Notes: a model not told the origin generated them from the letters alone. A DNA stretch of 64,000 nucleotides from Amphibalanus amphitrite (GCF_019059575.1 NW_024881698.1:248001-312000); one strand, 5' to 3'. Numbered from the stretch's first letter, positions 50,250 to 61,029 are shown. Translations and numbers: made by a program.

Positions 50250-51688
50250 TTAACCCGCGCCGGGCCGGGGAGGGGGTGTTCGAACACCCCCCCCCCTGCG
50301 GTTTTTCGCAGATATCTCAAAAACGGCGGCGCTCCGCGCCGCCGTTTTTGGCACACCTGTTTATGCATCTCTTCCACACATGTGAAAAATCCACACCCAG
50401 GACTCTCAAGGTCAGGTCACCAGGTCAGGTCAAGTGACCTCACCTCAGAAAAAGTTTCAATCCTCGCCATAGCAGTGTCCCAAAGTTGTATTTTAGCTTG
50501 GGTGTCAGAGGGGAAATTCCTCTCCAAAAATGGGGATACGAGTGGAAAATTGCTGGCCAAGATGAGGCCTAAAAGAGTGGGAAAAGATCAATAGCATAAT
50601 TAATTTCTATACAAGCATGATATAATATGAGATGTACAACGACCATCCACGCTAATGTTTTATCTTCATAAATATTGGGAGTGGAAAATTACTCTTAAAA
50701 ATTGGAGGTGAGAGTGGGAAATGATTTTCATTTGGATGTCGTTTCCTACCCAAATCAACAAATTTTGGGACACTGCGCCATAGCTACACCGACTGAGCCT
50801 TGAAACTCTCAGCGATTGATAAGGGTAACAGTATGTACAAAATGTATATCTCGGAATTTCGATATCGATGACCTAAGGTCATGTCAATTTTGCGACCTCT
50901 CCATTATAAGTCAAAATGGGAGAAAATTGAAATGCGCCTGTTTTGGACGAAAGACATTATGAACACTCCCAAGCACTGAATTACAAGTGGTTTAGACACA
51001 TTGAACATGAAAATGGTGTCCGGGCCCCCTGTTTATGCCCCTGAGGTCATCTTAGGTCACGAATGGTATCTAACACTTTTTCGCAAATAACTTTTGATAG
51101 AGGCATGCTAGAGCGATGAAAACGCCTTAGATGTGTTCAGCTCGACGATACGGATCGACTGATATGCAACATGACCCTTTCCAGTCAGGTCATGACCTTG
51201 ACCTGAGGTCAAATTTTCAAAGTGACCTTTCAACGTCAACAAATAGTTCATTCGACGCGTCTCGACGAGAGGAACACGATGCTGCCAAAAGTAAGGTCGT
51301 GGCTCTCTTGAGTCAAAAGTTATTGACGAAAAAACATTTTCGTGAAAACTGCTATTTTTAGTTTTTGCCCTCTGGAAGCTAAGCCGTTGACCTGAGGTCA
51401 AATCTGAGAACAATCTTCAGAAAGGTCTGTAAAAGGGCTATCGAATGCGCTTTTCCGCGGCGCTGCAACTCTATTGGTTCCCGAGTTAGTTTCCAAAACT
51501 GTTGAAATGGACTACATTTGACCTTTGATGACCTCTGTCAAATGACCGAAGTGTTTCCGTAATTATTTTTGACGCACTTTCGAACGCCGCCTTCCGCGTA
51601 TCGCTACGTGGCCCAGGAGCCGCGTTAGATGGGGGGTGTTCCCCCCGGCCCGGCGCGAAAGTAACGGAGCACCGGCCCGGCGCGGGTT
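50250..51688. mobile_element. TTAA hairpin element E9
   Basis: TTAACCCGCGCCGGGCCGGG at left. The right end CCGGCCCGGCGCGGGTT is followed directly by MITE copy 3, which obscures the TTAA. Cap GGGGGTGTTCGAACACCCCC. The interior is closely similar to E3 (for example ACACTCCCAA, GCTCGACGATACGGATCGAC). Confidence 0.85.
50473..50775. mobile_element. 303-bp hAT-type MITE inside E9
   Basis: Ends CAGTGTCCCAAA and TTTGGGACACTG with the exact 8-bp duplication CGCCATAG (50465-50472, 50776-50783). The E3 sequence at the same place is uninterrupted, confirming insertion. Confidence 0.93.
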
Positions 51689-52160
51689 GTGACTATCCCA
51701 CCTTAACATTAGTTTTGAGTTGAGAATAGATAGCCAAAATTGGGTCCCTGACTTGCACTTACCGGTTTGAGCAATCACAAGATCGAGAAATACCTCAAAT
51801 CGAAAATATCTAATTTCAAAAATGCGGCACGTCTTGGATTCAGAGGGGCTAATGCATTAGAATGCCCCCGCTGAATGTGGGACGTCAGCGCAGATCTAAC
51901 GATTTTAAATCTTTTACTAAAACGTTTGGTAGCACGCGGTGGTATATGCTGCTTTGCGCGCAACAAGTCCCGCACTTTCAAATAAAGTCGCTAGGAACAG
52001 TGGAGATCCCAAAAAGTAAACAAAAATAAAAGTCTAATATCTTGAAAACCGGTGAATATTTTTCGATGAGAATTGGTAGATATTCGTTTTCGCTCTTTCT
52101 GAACCGAGCGACATCACTTTCATACCAATTCATTAACTTTTTGAAGGTGGGAGGGTCCCT
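51688..52160. mobile_element. TTAA-target MITE (piggyBac-type), copy 3
   Basis: Inverted relative to copies 1 and 2. Right end GAAGGTGGGAGGGTCCCT then TTAA; the left end is decayed (GTGACTATCCCACCTT) where it meets E9. Confidence 0.82.
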
Positions 52161-52204
52161 TTAATAGGTGAAATGACACAAAAGCAGGCAACTGTGAGAA
52201 TTAA

Positions 52205-52210
52205 TTTATT
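52205..52210 (-). promoter_or_regulatory. Candidate Tdrd5-like polyadenylation signal
   Basis: AATAAA on the minus strand, about 470 bp beyond the stop codon, just before the MITE. Confidence 0.4.
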
Positions 52211-52384
52211 ACATTTACCTAACACTCTGGAATAGCAGTCACAGCCGCTCCGAATAACGTACTCGGAGGAGTCATGCAAAGCAACACCTATCTGCGCGCG
52301 CTGCCGGGACCGGGACTGCGCCCCGCTCCCCGGCACCAGGTACAATGCGAGGTACAGGTACAATAAAGTGAGACCCGCGCCCGC

Positions 52385-52685
52385 CGTGGGTCTCACTGGG
52401 GTCTGCGGGACTTATCGCGGGTCTCACGGAGGTCCGTGGGACTTATCGCGAGTTGAGGTCTGCGGGACTTATCGCGAGCTGAGGTCTGCGGGACTTATCG
52501 CGGGTCTCACGGAGGTCTGCGGGACTTATCACGTGCCTCACTGAGGTCTGCGGGACTTATCGCGGGTCTCACGGAGGTCTGCGGGACTTATCACGTGCCT
52601 CATTGAGGTCTGCGGGACTTATCGCGGGTCTCACGGAGGTCTGCGGGACTTATCGCGCGCCTCGCTGAGGTCTGCGGACTTATCG
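52385..52685 (-). repeat. Tdrd5-like stop-codon region repeated about ten times
   Basis: The true stop context GCGATAAGTCC (minus strand) recurs about nine more times at 31-33-bp steps as GCGATAAGTCCCGCAGACC and variants. Confidence 0.92.
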
Positions 52686-52794
52686 CGATGCCTGCAGCCG
52701 CTGCAGCTCGGCCTCCAGGCGCAGGTGGCGCGCTCTGAGCGCCGCGCGCCGAGGGCCCGCCGGCGCACCCTCGAACTGCTTGTGGGCGTCGTAA
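52680..52794 (-). CDS. TDRD5: Tdrd5-like exon 13: C-terminus and stop
   Basis: Acceptor CTCCACAG|TTA. It reads YDAHKQFEGAPAGPRRAALR and ends LEAELQRLQASR then TAA at 52682-52680; probably helical. Confidence 0.85.
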
Positions 52795-55700
52795 CTGTGG
52801 AGCACAGCGCAGGGCCGTCAAACGCTGCATAAACGGGCCATTCTTAGCAAAGGACATTCTTAGCCTCACGCCTACAGGCGTTCTGATGCACTTTAACGTG
52901 CTTGTGGGAAAAAAAAACGAAAAACGGGAAATAAACATACGAACTGACGATTCATGTCTGCTTATAAGACACGGCTAGGCGCGAACCCTGGCCGACGATC
53001 CATCGGTTCTCAGGAGCATTGATTCAGCACCCTCTATTCGTGTGCCATCGAAAAGGTAATGAGCACGTACCACTGGATTTTCAGCGCGTTGATCCGGTCG
53101 ACCAGGCCGGTGTCGCGGTGATCAGCCTCCGGCAGCTGCCGGCTGCAACACACAGTTTATCCTTTCGTAATTTGACATCCATAATAAATACAAAACTCAG
53201 AATACAACAAACCGAAATTCGTGCCAAAAATGCACAGTGCTTAGGAGGGAAATGACTTGCAATTACAAGAACTGTGAACATATACCATACTAAATTTGCT
53301 CCGCAACTCTATAATACGGGCCGCCCGCTGGACGCACCGTGTAATGCCGGCCACGCGGACAGCCACAGACGGCGGCGGCGCCACTGACCTGGTCGGAGAC
53401 AGGAGCTCGGCGCCCTCGGGCGGCGTCCGCACCTCCCCGTTGACGGCCGGCCGGCGGTGGTCGTCGGGCGCGCCCAGCGCCGCGTAGAGGTCGCTCAGCA
53501 GCCGCGAGTCGGGGGTGCGCAGCGTCGCCGGCGGCCAGTCGTGCTGCGGCTGAACCACCGCCGCGCCGGCCGACACCAGCTCGTCGCCGACGTGGACGTC
53601 CGTCTCACCGCGGGTGTCGCACAGCAGCAGCGCGCTGACGTACTGAGTACGGAGCGAACAGAACCGGTACAGCGACACTGTTATACCCAGTACACACCAC
53701 ACAGTACACAGCAGCAGCGCGCTGACGTACTGAGTACGGAGCGGACAGAGCCGGTACAGTGCCAGTATACACTACATAGTACACAGTACAAACGCAATAC
53801 CCAATACACAGTACACAGTACACGGCAGCAGCGCGCTGACGTACGGACGGAGCGGACAGAACCGATAGGTATAGAGATAGTACTCTGTGGAGTGATCGGC
53901 GGCGCCTCACCTGGGACTGCTGCAGGACGGTGGCCATCAGAGGCACGCCGCCGCGCACCAGCTTATCGAAGACGGTCTGCGCCGGCCGCGACCAGATGCC
54001 GTGGGGCGGCGCCACCCGCGCCAGAGACCCCTGCCAACGGTGTACGTACATAGAGCAGATTATAACAGACCCAGCGGCGGCGCCACCCGCGCCAGAGACC
54101 CCTGCCAACGGTGTACGTACATAGAGCAGACTATAACACACCCAGGGGCGGCGCCACCCGCGCCAGAGACCCCTGCCAACGGCGCAGAGCAGATTATAAC
54201 AGACCCAGCGGCGGCGCCACCCGCGCCAGAGACCCCTGCCAACGGCGCAGAGCAGATTATAACAGACCCAGCGGCGGCGCCACCCGCGCCAGAGACCCCT
54301 GCCAACGGCGCAGAGCAGATTATAACAGACCCAGGGGCGGCGCCACCCGCGCCAGAGACCCCTGCCAACGGTGTACATAGAGCAGATTATAACAGACCCA
54401 GGGGCGGCGCTACCCGCGCCAGAGACCCCTGCCAACGACGCAGAACAACTCATAACAGACCCCTGCCAACCGCGCAAAACAAATAACGGCAGACCCCTGC
54501 GAACGGCGCAGAGCAATAGCGTCGCGAGCAGCGACAGACGCAATAGTTTCGGACATTTTACACAGAAGTCCATTCCATTGCACAAACGCATGTTTGCAGT
54601 GCAGTTTTGTTTTTGCAGAGGTTCTCTCACCTCGTGCGCCAGCGCCGGCAGTTTCAGGAACTGGTCGTCCAGGGGTCGGACGGCTTCCAGCGACAGCAGC
54701 AGCCGCGCGCCCGTGTCCACTAGATACACCTGCCAGTGGGAGACGCACAGTGCACTCAGAACCACTGAGTGAACGAACAAAAACACCAACGAAATACGCA
54801 GTGCACTCCGTCACTGCAGCTGGATATTACATAGGACGTATGCCACCCATATTTTCTCAGTTCCCTACCCACCCCAATCCTTCCACTTCACCAAACAACC
54901 ACCAGCCTAGAGCTACCGGCGTTACTGTCCACCGGTCCGCCGCTCACCTTCACTTGTTCGGCAGCGCGGCCGAGCAGGACGGCGCGCCTCCAGCCGGCGT
55001 GGGTGCGGGCGGCCAGCGGCCGGCCGGCCGTCCAGTGCCGCATGGCCGGCGCCCGGTGCTGTCCGCCGTACACAGCGGCCAGGGCGGCCTCCAGGCGCAC
55101 CAGCTCTGCGCCGCTGCTGCCCAGACGGAAGAAAAACTCACCCGGAGAGCGGGCCTGCGCACAAAACGACACTCAAATCAACACCGATCCAAAACAATGA
55201 TTGGGCAATGATTGCAATACGCACCGATATTCGGAAATACGTAGGTTGAAGATACGTCTCGGCGCACTAAGCGCACATCCAGAGACAGCTTCCAATGAAG
55301 CACCAGAATGAAGCAGCCTATATTTTCCATGTATAATGTCTTGCTCGTGTAAAAACACTAAGAAATATATAAACAACCCGAATCTTATAATGCGATGGGA
55401 GTACCGGAGATGTAACTCACGTGCGTGACGACCACCTCGAGCAGCGGGTAGCCGGTTTACTATGGTGGGAGTACCGGGCGTGTAACTCACGTGCGTGACG
55501 ACCACCTCGAGCAGCGGGTAGCCGGTCTCGGTGGCCACCTGGCGGCCCTCCTCCAGCCAGACGAGCTGCTGAATGGCGAACCGCGCCGGCGGCACGGGCG
55601 AGCGCGCGGCGTCCCCGCCCGCCGCCGACGGGACGACCCCAGCCGCATCTGAGGCACCGACCAGACAATGGTGATTTGATGGAACCAAGTGCAGAATGAC

Positions 55701-58700
55701 TGAAGTCAGCTTTCCTGAATAACATTTTAATGCCGTCAAAAAAAGTAAAAAAGTTCGTTCTCCAACAGAACATGAACAGCTAAGAAGCAACTAATCATCA
55801 AAATTCCCAACTTTACTAACTGGCTAAAAGTAAAAATTGAAATCAAATGAGACCATTGCGGGTTAGTGAACGTACGCGAGAAACAAACAGCTTAGTTAGA
55901 ACTACGCGTTAAACAATGAGGACCACGAATAAAGAGGTCCTCTGAAGCGTCCGGCGACCCTCCAAAGTGTTTGGCCGGGGTGCCCTATCAGCCGCGCCTA
56001 CACCGACTGACCTGATCTGGGCGAGTGCAGTCGGCCCGTGTCGCCGGCAGCTGCAGGCCCCTGGGCGCCGGTGGCCGCGCGGGCCCGCCGCCCGCCCGGC
56101 CTCCTCACACTGACGTGCCAGTCGTCGTCGCGCTTCTCCAGGTGGAAGGGCGCGCCGAGCGAGGCCAGTGCCTCCAGCAGGCTGGTGAAGCCCTGCTGCT
56201 GGTAGTCGAGGCCGCGGCCAAACTCGCGCTGCCGACACACGGGGCGCGTCCCTCCATTCACACCGCAGCCGCAGCTCGTGGAAACCCGAGCTCGCGTATA
56301 CTACTCACAACAGCGACTGTGGTTCCCGAGTCCCAAGTCCCGAGTTCGACACCATGTCACGACGCGCCAGCGCACATACCTAGGTACACTCGGGGGCAGA
56401 TTGATGTTCCACCACTCCCTACCCATCGGGCACCCATGACTCAGCACTGGCTGCTGCCAGTGGCAGCACTGACAGCACTAGCACTGGCAGGGCCACACGG
56501 CAGGTACTCACGTAGTACAAGTTGGGAACGTCGGACACCTTGACGCACTCGCTCTGTGCGGAAATCACCTTCACCAGCTCCTCCGAGAAGCCGCGAACAG
56601 AATCCTCGACTGAAAATTACGACATTCACGTGTCAAGGATCAGGTGGAGCGGGCGCCATGGATTCGTGCCACCGTCTCTGTGATATTATATATTCGCCAA
56701 ATAAGAGCATATTTCAAAATACTAAATGGATGAAAATGGATACACATTTGTCGCCAAAACTCCATCATTAACGGACAGCTTTGCTCCTAGCCAATGATAA
56801 GTGTATGAATCGGACCGAACGCGGGTTGCGAGCATGCGTGCGTGGTACGCGCTGTGTACTGAGCGCATCACGTGAGCATGCGCTGTGTACTGAGTGGCTG
56901 AATTGGGCTGCGCCCGCCATTTAAAGTACTGACATGACAAATGTACAGACGGGAGAAAGCAGTAGTTTAAAGCGCAGTACTGCTTTTTTGCACCTGTCGA
57001 GTCGTCCAGATAGGTTTGGACGGGGGAACAGCACTGTACTCACAGGATAGGAAGGCAGTGGCTGGCGACGCGTCCTGGGCTTCAGCTGCACTGGAGGGGG
57101 TCGCTGAGGAGCCAGCGCCTGCGAACACAGCAGAGTAGTGGGTCACAGCCCGCCGAAACGGCGGCTCAAACAGCAGTGTTTGAGAAACAGCTGACGTCTC
57201 TAAAATAGTGCGACACAATACTAACAGATGCGGTATAAAAAAAACTTTTGCCACGAACCCGGAAGTTGGTGTAAGTTTGATAAATAACTATGCACAATCA
57301 CAGCTACATCCAAACAATGAAGCACATTTACCCCGTGTTACGGTCCTCTTAAAGCGCCTCCATGCGTTCGGAGCAATATGGCCGCAGCAGACTGCGATCG
57401 GTCAGTGGCCTGGGTGCTGCGATCAGTCAGCGGACTGGGTGTCAGTCAGCGGGCGTGTGATCAGTCAGCGGACTGGGCGTGTGATCAGTCAGTGGACTGG
57501 GTGCTGCGATCAGTCAGCTGCTGTGTCAGTAGACTGGTCCCCTCACCCGGTCTCACCTGGCGCCGGGATCGGGAACACCTTGTCGCCGGTGGGAGTCTCC
57601 TTGAGTCGGACCAGCTCCGGTATCGACTCCATCAGGCCCTTCAGCGAGAAGAAGCCCAGGGTGATGTAGGCGATAGCGTGCCCGACCATTGCCAGGTGTT
57701 TCTGATTGAATTCGTCCAAGTATATTCCCTGTGCAAATTAACAATGTCATGTCACCGTCACCGCCGTGAACTAACATGCTAAAATCATACTTTCTTCTGA
57801 ATGACTTTTTGAGAAAATCCATCAATGGTGTCCTGAAGCATAGCCAATTCAAATCAAAGAATCGCTACAATGAAACGAACGAAGACAAGTCATGTCTCGT
57901 GGACAACAGCTGCATATCGCCCATACGACAAAGTGCACCATTTGATGGACGTCCGCGCTCCACCGCCCGGCTGCACCTGCCAGCGGCGGCCGGGGGAGGC
58001 GGCCCGACCAGTCTCCAGCTGTCGAACTCGCCTGTGGGTGCTCGGCGACCAGCCGGAGGATGGACTCGCGCGCCTCGACGGGCACAGAGCCGCCGGCCGG
58101 CCGCCACGGCGACTCCGACTCGGGCGGCGGGCCGGCCGGCCGCGGGCCGGCCGCGCCGCGCCGCCGACCGCCGCTCGTCTTGGGCCGCCGGCTGCGCTCC
58201 ACCATTTTGAGGACGTGTTGAGTGGACGAGTCGCAGACGGGCCGGAGGTGCAGCTGTCCGCCGGGCAGCCGCTCGCAGCGGCACACGTCGGTGGCGTCGA
58301 GCAGCAGCTCCTCCGGCGAGTAGAAGCCCAGTCGCCGGTACGGGATCGACGTGTTGGTCAGCTCCCTGCACACCGACGGCGCATACGGACGGTTAGCACA
58401 CCGACGGCGCCCGGTCAGCACACAGCACGGACAGCCCGGGTCAGCACACAGCACGGACGGCCCGGGTCAGCACACAGCACGGACGGGCCGGTCAGCACAC
58501 AGCACGGACAGCCCGGGTCAGCACACAGCACGGACGGGCCGGTCAGCACACAGCACGGACAGCCCGGGTCAGCTATTGACGAAAACCACAGACGGACAGG
58601 CCCGGTCAGTCCCAACAGGATCACAAAATGCACCAGTCAAAGTTCAAGCGGCAGCAAGTGGCGTGAATACGTTTTAGCACTCACTGTATGTTGTACCTAC

Positions 58701-59013
58701 TTAATAGTGACCGGTAAATGCAAAATGACCTCGCTGCATTTACGTTCATCATGCTTGACGGGAATAGAACAAGTGTTAGGTACGATGAAGGGACACAGCA
58801 TGAAGTTCTAGCTTAAGCGAGCCATTAAGGCTGGCAAGGTAGAAAAATGAATATCTCCAAAACACGACATATTTCCAAGAAGCTAACAAAACAAGTTCCT
58901 CACCTATACACCTTCAAAAATTTTTCGAGGGGCATGCCTCCTGATTCTGTGATAAGCACAGACCTCACATCCTTCTTAACCTTCTGGAGAAGTTCTCTTC
59001 CGTGGGAGTCCAT
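52680..59013 (-). CDS. TDRD5: Tudor domain-containing protein 5 / tejas-like, 13 exons
   Basis: Tdrd5/Tejas proteins act in germline nuage: LOTUS domains bind Vasa-type helicases and the Tudor domain binds dimethylarginine on PIWI proteins. Exons, transcript order: 58904-59013, 58032-58365, 57557-57728, 57044-57118, 56512-56609, 56012-56228, 55491-55648, 54948-55154, 54631-54729, 53911-54030, 53389-53642, 53071-53142, 52680-52794; phases agree, 676 residues. LOTUS1 is about residues 3-80 (IPYRRLGFYSPEELLLDATD), LOTUS2 132-200 (GIYLDEFNQKHLAMVG, YITLGFFSLKGLMESIP), LOTUS3 232-306 (REFGRGLDYQQQGFTSLLEA), and an extended Tudor domain about 345-565 (SPGEFFFRLG, VYLVDTGARLLLSLEAVRPL). One Tudor domain with three LOTUS domains fits Tdrd5 better than Tdrd7 (three Tudors). 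Intron 2 has a GC donor. The N-terminal exon may have an upstream 5' UTR exon, since GTTCCTGCAG precedes the ATG. Confidence 0.93.
52975..53040 (-). repeat. tRNA-like SINE fragment in intron 12
   Basis: The minus strand has CAGGGTTCGCGCCTAGCCGT, a B-box-like block like those at 19925 and 20105. It does not fold as a full tRNA by eye. Confidence 0.35.
53071..53142 (-). CDS. TDRD5: Tdrd5-like exon 12
   Basis: Acceptor GTTGCAG|CCG, donor CAGTG|GTACGT; 72 bp. It reads RQLPEADHRDTGLVDRINAL then KIQ. Confidence 0.8.
53389..53642 (-). CDS. TDRD5: Tdrd5-like exon 11: Tudor end and tail
   Basis: Acceptor GTACTCAG|TAC, donor ACCAG|GTCAGT. It reads YVSALLLCDTRGETDVHVGD then ELVSAGAAVVQ, and a Pro/Arg-rich tail. 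Confidence 0.92.
53622..53872 (-). repeat. Three copies of the Tdrd5-like exon 11 acceptor edge
   Basis: CAGCAGCGCGCTGACGTACT with GAGTACGGAGCG occurs at the exon start and again at about 53710 and 53825, separated by ACACAGTACACAG-type sequence. The second copy keeps an intact CTCAG|TACGTC; the third is shortened. Confidence 0.88.
53911..54030 (-). CDS. TDRD5: Tdrd5-like exon 10: Tudor region
   Basis: Acceptor GTTGGCAG|GGG, donor TCCCAG|GTGAGG. It reads GSLARVAPPHGIWSRPAQTV and onward to MATVLQQSQ. Six further acceptor copies precede it. Confidence 0.92.
54001..54435 (-). repeat. About 64-bp minisatellite of the exon 10 acceptor, seven copies
   Basis: The unit holds GGCGGCGCCACCCGCGCCAG, AGACCCCTGCCAACGG and CAGATTATAACAGACCCAG. 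Each unit carries GTTGGCAG|GGGTCTCTGG on the minus strand, so seven near-equal acceptors lie in series. Partial units continue to about 54510. Confidence 0.95.
54631..54729 (-). CDS. TDRD5: Tdrd5-like exon 9: Tudor core
   Basis: Acceptor CACTGGCAG|GTG, donor CACGAG|GTGAGA. It reads VYLVDTGARLLLSLEAVRPL then DDQFLKLPALAHE; the VYLVDTG strand is the Tudor barrel hallmark. Confidence 0.95.
54948..55154 (-). CDS. TDRD5: Tdrd5-like exon 8: Tudor region
   Basis: Acceptor TGTGCGCAG|GCC, donor GTGAAG|GTGAGC. It reads ARSPGEFFFRLGSSGAELVR through RRAVLLGRAAEQVK. Confidence 0.93.
55395..55535 (-). repeat. Duplication of the Tdrd5-like exon 7 donor edge
   Basis: About 70 bp containing GTAACTCACGTGCGTGACGA and CCTCGAGCAGCGGGTAGCC occurs twice; both copies have CAC|GTGAGTTACA. 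Confidence 0.92.
55491..55648 (-). CDS. TDRD5: Tdrd5-like exon 7: Tudor N-terminal extension
   Basis: Acceptor GTGCCTCAG|ATG, donor ACGCAC|GTGAGT. It ends RQVATETGYPLLEVVVTH. Its 3' edge is duplicated downstream. Confidence 0.9.
56012..56228 (-). CDS. TDRD5: Tdrd5-like exon 6: LOTUS3
   Basis: Acceptor GTCGGCAG|CGC. It reads REFGRGLDYQQQGFTSLLEA through EKRDDDWHVSV. I chose the donor ATCAG|GTCAGT because its phase fits exon 7; an earlier GTGAGG at 56108 would not. Confidence 0.87.
56512..56609 (-). CDS. TDRD5: Tdrd5-like exon 5: LOTUS3 start
   Basis: Acceptor AATTTTCAG|TCG, donor TACTAC|GTGAGT. It reads EDSVRGFSEELVKVISAQSE then CVKVSDVPNLYY. Confidence 0.9.
57044..57118 (-). CDS. TDRD5: Tdrd5-like exon 4: Ser/Ala linker
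   Basis: Acceptor GTTCGCAG|GCG, donor ATCCT|GTGAGT; phases 1 to 1. Supported mainly by phase and splice sites. Confidence 0.8.
57395..57545 (-). repeat. 20-30-bp tandem repeat next to the exon 3 donor
   Basis: GATCAGTCAGCGGACTGGG and variants occur about six times within 160 bp of the donor. Confidence 0.85.
57557..57728 (-). CDS. TDRD5: Tdrd5-like exon 3: LOTUS2
   Basis: Acceptor TTTGCACAG|GGA, donor CGCCAG|GTGAGA. It reads GIYLDEFNQKHLAMVGHAIA and onward to GDKVFPIPAP. Confidence 0.93.
58032..58365 (-). CDS. TDRD5: Tdrd5-like exon 2: LOTUS1 and start of LOTUS2
   Basis: Acceptor GTGTGCAG|GGA. It reads ELTNTSIPYRRLGFYSPEEL and ends ESILRLVAEHPQ. The donor is CACAG|GCGAGT, a GC site required by the phase and by LOTUS2 continuity. 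Confidence 0.92.
58368..58575 (-). repeat. Tandem repeat beginning at the exon 2 acceptor
   Basis: CACACCGACGGCGC occurs at the acceptor and again near 58398, then about eight units of GTCAGCACACAGCACGGAC follow. Confidence 0.88.
58904..59013 (-). CDS. TDRD5: Tdrd5-like exon 1: start of LOTUS1
   Basis: ATG at 59013. It reads MDSHGRELLQKVKKDVRSVL through GGMPLEKFLKVY; donor TATAG|GTGAGG, phase 2. Confidence 0.88.
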
Positions 59014-59479
59014 TTGAGAGCTGCAGGAACGATGGAACGATGATCAGAAGAGAAATTATCAAGTCAGCAGCCGCCATGGCACAATTAACTTAGACTCACA
59101 GCATGTCTAACATAAAAATATTGTCTGAGGCAAAATGACGGTAATGGGAGATGAAGGTTATGCAATGCATGCGAGGCTGTGAGCACCATATTTTTAGGAG
59201 GAGCACCGAGCATGTGTTTTTTCGTGAACAGCTCACAAAAAAGCGATGGAACACGACAAAACGGTACCCTCGAAGTCGAGCTGATCAATGTTTAGATGCC
59301 CAAAACATTTCATGATGACTCAAACAACCGTCGACTTCTGAACTCTTTCTCGAGATCACGTCCGGCCATAAAGTACCTATAGCTTCCAAGTTCCAAAGTT
59401 ACAGCAGGTTCCGATATTCCACACATTTGGGCAGTACACTTCGCCATGAAATACACACCTCGCCCAATGACAAAGAACT
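59014..59479. other. Upstream flank of the Tdrd5-like gene
   Basis: Probable promoter or 5' UTR on the minus strand. I see no reliable core-promoter motif and no repeat. Confidence 0.4.
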
Positions 59480-59988
59480 TTAACCCTCGCACGTGCCCAT
59501 TTTGCCAGCCGCGAACGGAGGGGGAGGGGGGAGGGTGCGTTGGAACCTCTTTTTGCCGTTCGGCCCCTGATCAAGCTAGAGCTTCGCGGACTAACACGAG
59601 CGTGAAGCCGATGATATCCCATTGGCCTAGGTCATTGGCTGACCTTCCAGGTCAGGTCAAAAGTCAGGAAAAGCGGGACCTGTCAGAACTTCATATACCT
59701 GGTGAAGTTGATGTTTTTTTTTTGTATCAAGAATTTCATGTTAGTTTTGATCACAGCTCATGTTTTTATGCATTTAGGCCAGGTCGGGTCAGGTCAGGTC
59801 AAGTCAACCAGTAACTGTCCTGTCACTCGTCAGGTAGGTAATATACATACCTATAATAGAGTAGATGTCAACCACCACTGACATTATGAAGGCACCAAAA
59901 TACTTCATCGTGAAGCCTGAAGATGCAGTCAGGTCATTGACCTTTGATGACCTTGTTTCACTTTTTTGAGTTATGCATGTTTTAACCC
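59480..59988. mobile_element. TTAA hairpin element E10, left part
   Basis: TTAACCCTCGCACGTGCCC at left. The interior matches E4 (AGCTAGAGCTTCGC, GAAGCCGATGATATCC, TTGGCTGACC). Interrupted at TTAA by E11; its right end would lie beyond the window. Confidence 0.8.
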
Positions 59989-60875
59989 TCGCCCGTATAG
60001 GGGGGGGGGTCGAACGGACCCCCATGGTTTTTTCGCAAATAACTCGCGTAAAAATCGGCCGATCGCGACGAAACTTTCAGTACCCTCGCGTTCATCAATT
60101 TTACACCTACCCTGAAAATTTCATGACCCTGACCCAAATGACCTTTGACCTGTGACCTACTTTTCGAGACCATGTTTGGCCGGAATCGCGATTCGGCGTA
60201 TGTCGGCTCGCATTAGCCGCGCGTTTGCAGTCTTTTCGTGGTTTCAAGCGTTCATAGGCGTAGGAACAGGGGGGGGCCGGGGGGGGGGGGGGCCATGGCC
60301 CCCCCACTTTCGGAGGTGGGGGGGCCAGCAATGTTAACTGGCCCCCCCACTTTTTGCTGACTTAAGTGTCTGTCTGTACCTAACCTACCACCCGGTAACT
60401 TGACAACTATTCAGCTTGCCCTTTAATGAGGATTCCTTTTTGTTTCTACAGCGTTATTGACCGCAATTTCCTTCACTCAATGAAGGAAACCATATCAGAG
60501 ACAAGACTGTGAGTCCTGGTGACAGCATTTTGTTGAATACGAGGCGCGGGACAGCGAGCACTAAAAAGGTATAGGCAATACTAAGACAATACTAGCACGG
60601 TGCAGGAGAATGCGTATACAAACGACCAACGCTTGACCTTATCTGCTTGGGGTCGGCATAGTTCGTCAAAGGCGTTCTAGCTGGGGGCCAGGGTGACCGT
60701 GCCTCAGCCTCGGTTCAAACAGGCTGGGGGCCAGCAATGTCTGTTTCTGCCCCTCCCCCTTCCACTTTCAGTGCAGTGGCGGTCGCAGAGGGGATCAGGG
60801 CCATGCCCTTCCCCCCTCCAAAGGCTAATCAGGGGGCCATCATATCATTTGCCCCCCCCAAACAACCAATGGGCC

Positions 60876-61029
60876 CAGTGGCGGATCCAGGGGGGGGGGG
60901 CAAAATGGGCATTTGCCCCCCCCCCAAACGGCATGATTTTAACATTACGCCTATGGACGATGCATGGAAAGAATCGATAAATTTTTATGGTTTGCCCCCC
61001 CCCAAACCTCTGAGCTGGATCCGCCTCTG
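60876..61029. mobile_element. 154-bp hAT-type MITE (CAGTGGCGGATCC family)
   Basis: Ends CAGTGGCGGATCCAGG and CTGGATCCGCCTCTG with the 8-bp duplication AATGGGCC (60868-60875, 61030-61037). Cap GGGGCAAAATGGGCATTTGCCCC. Confidence 0.9.

Noticed and set aside
53605-54789. 394-codon minus-strand open frame
   Set aside because: It reads through Tdrd5-like exons 9-11, introns and the acceptor array; the spliced model with conserved Tudor sequence explains it better.
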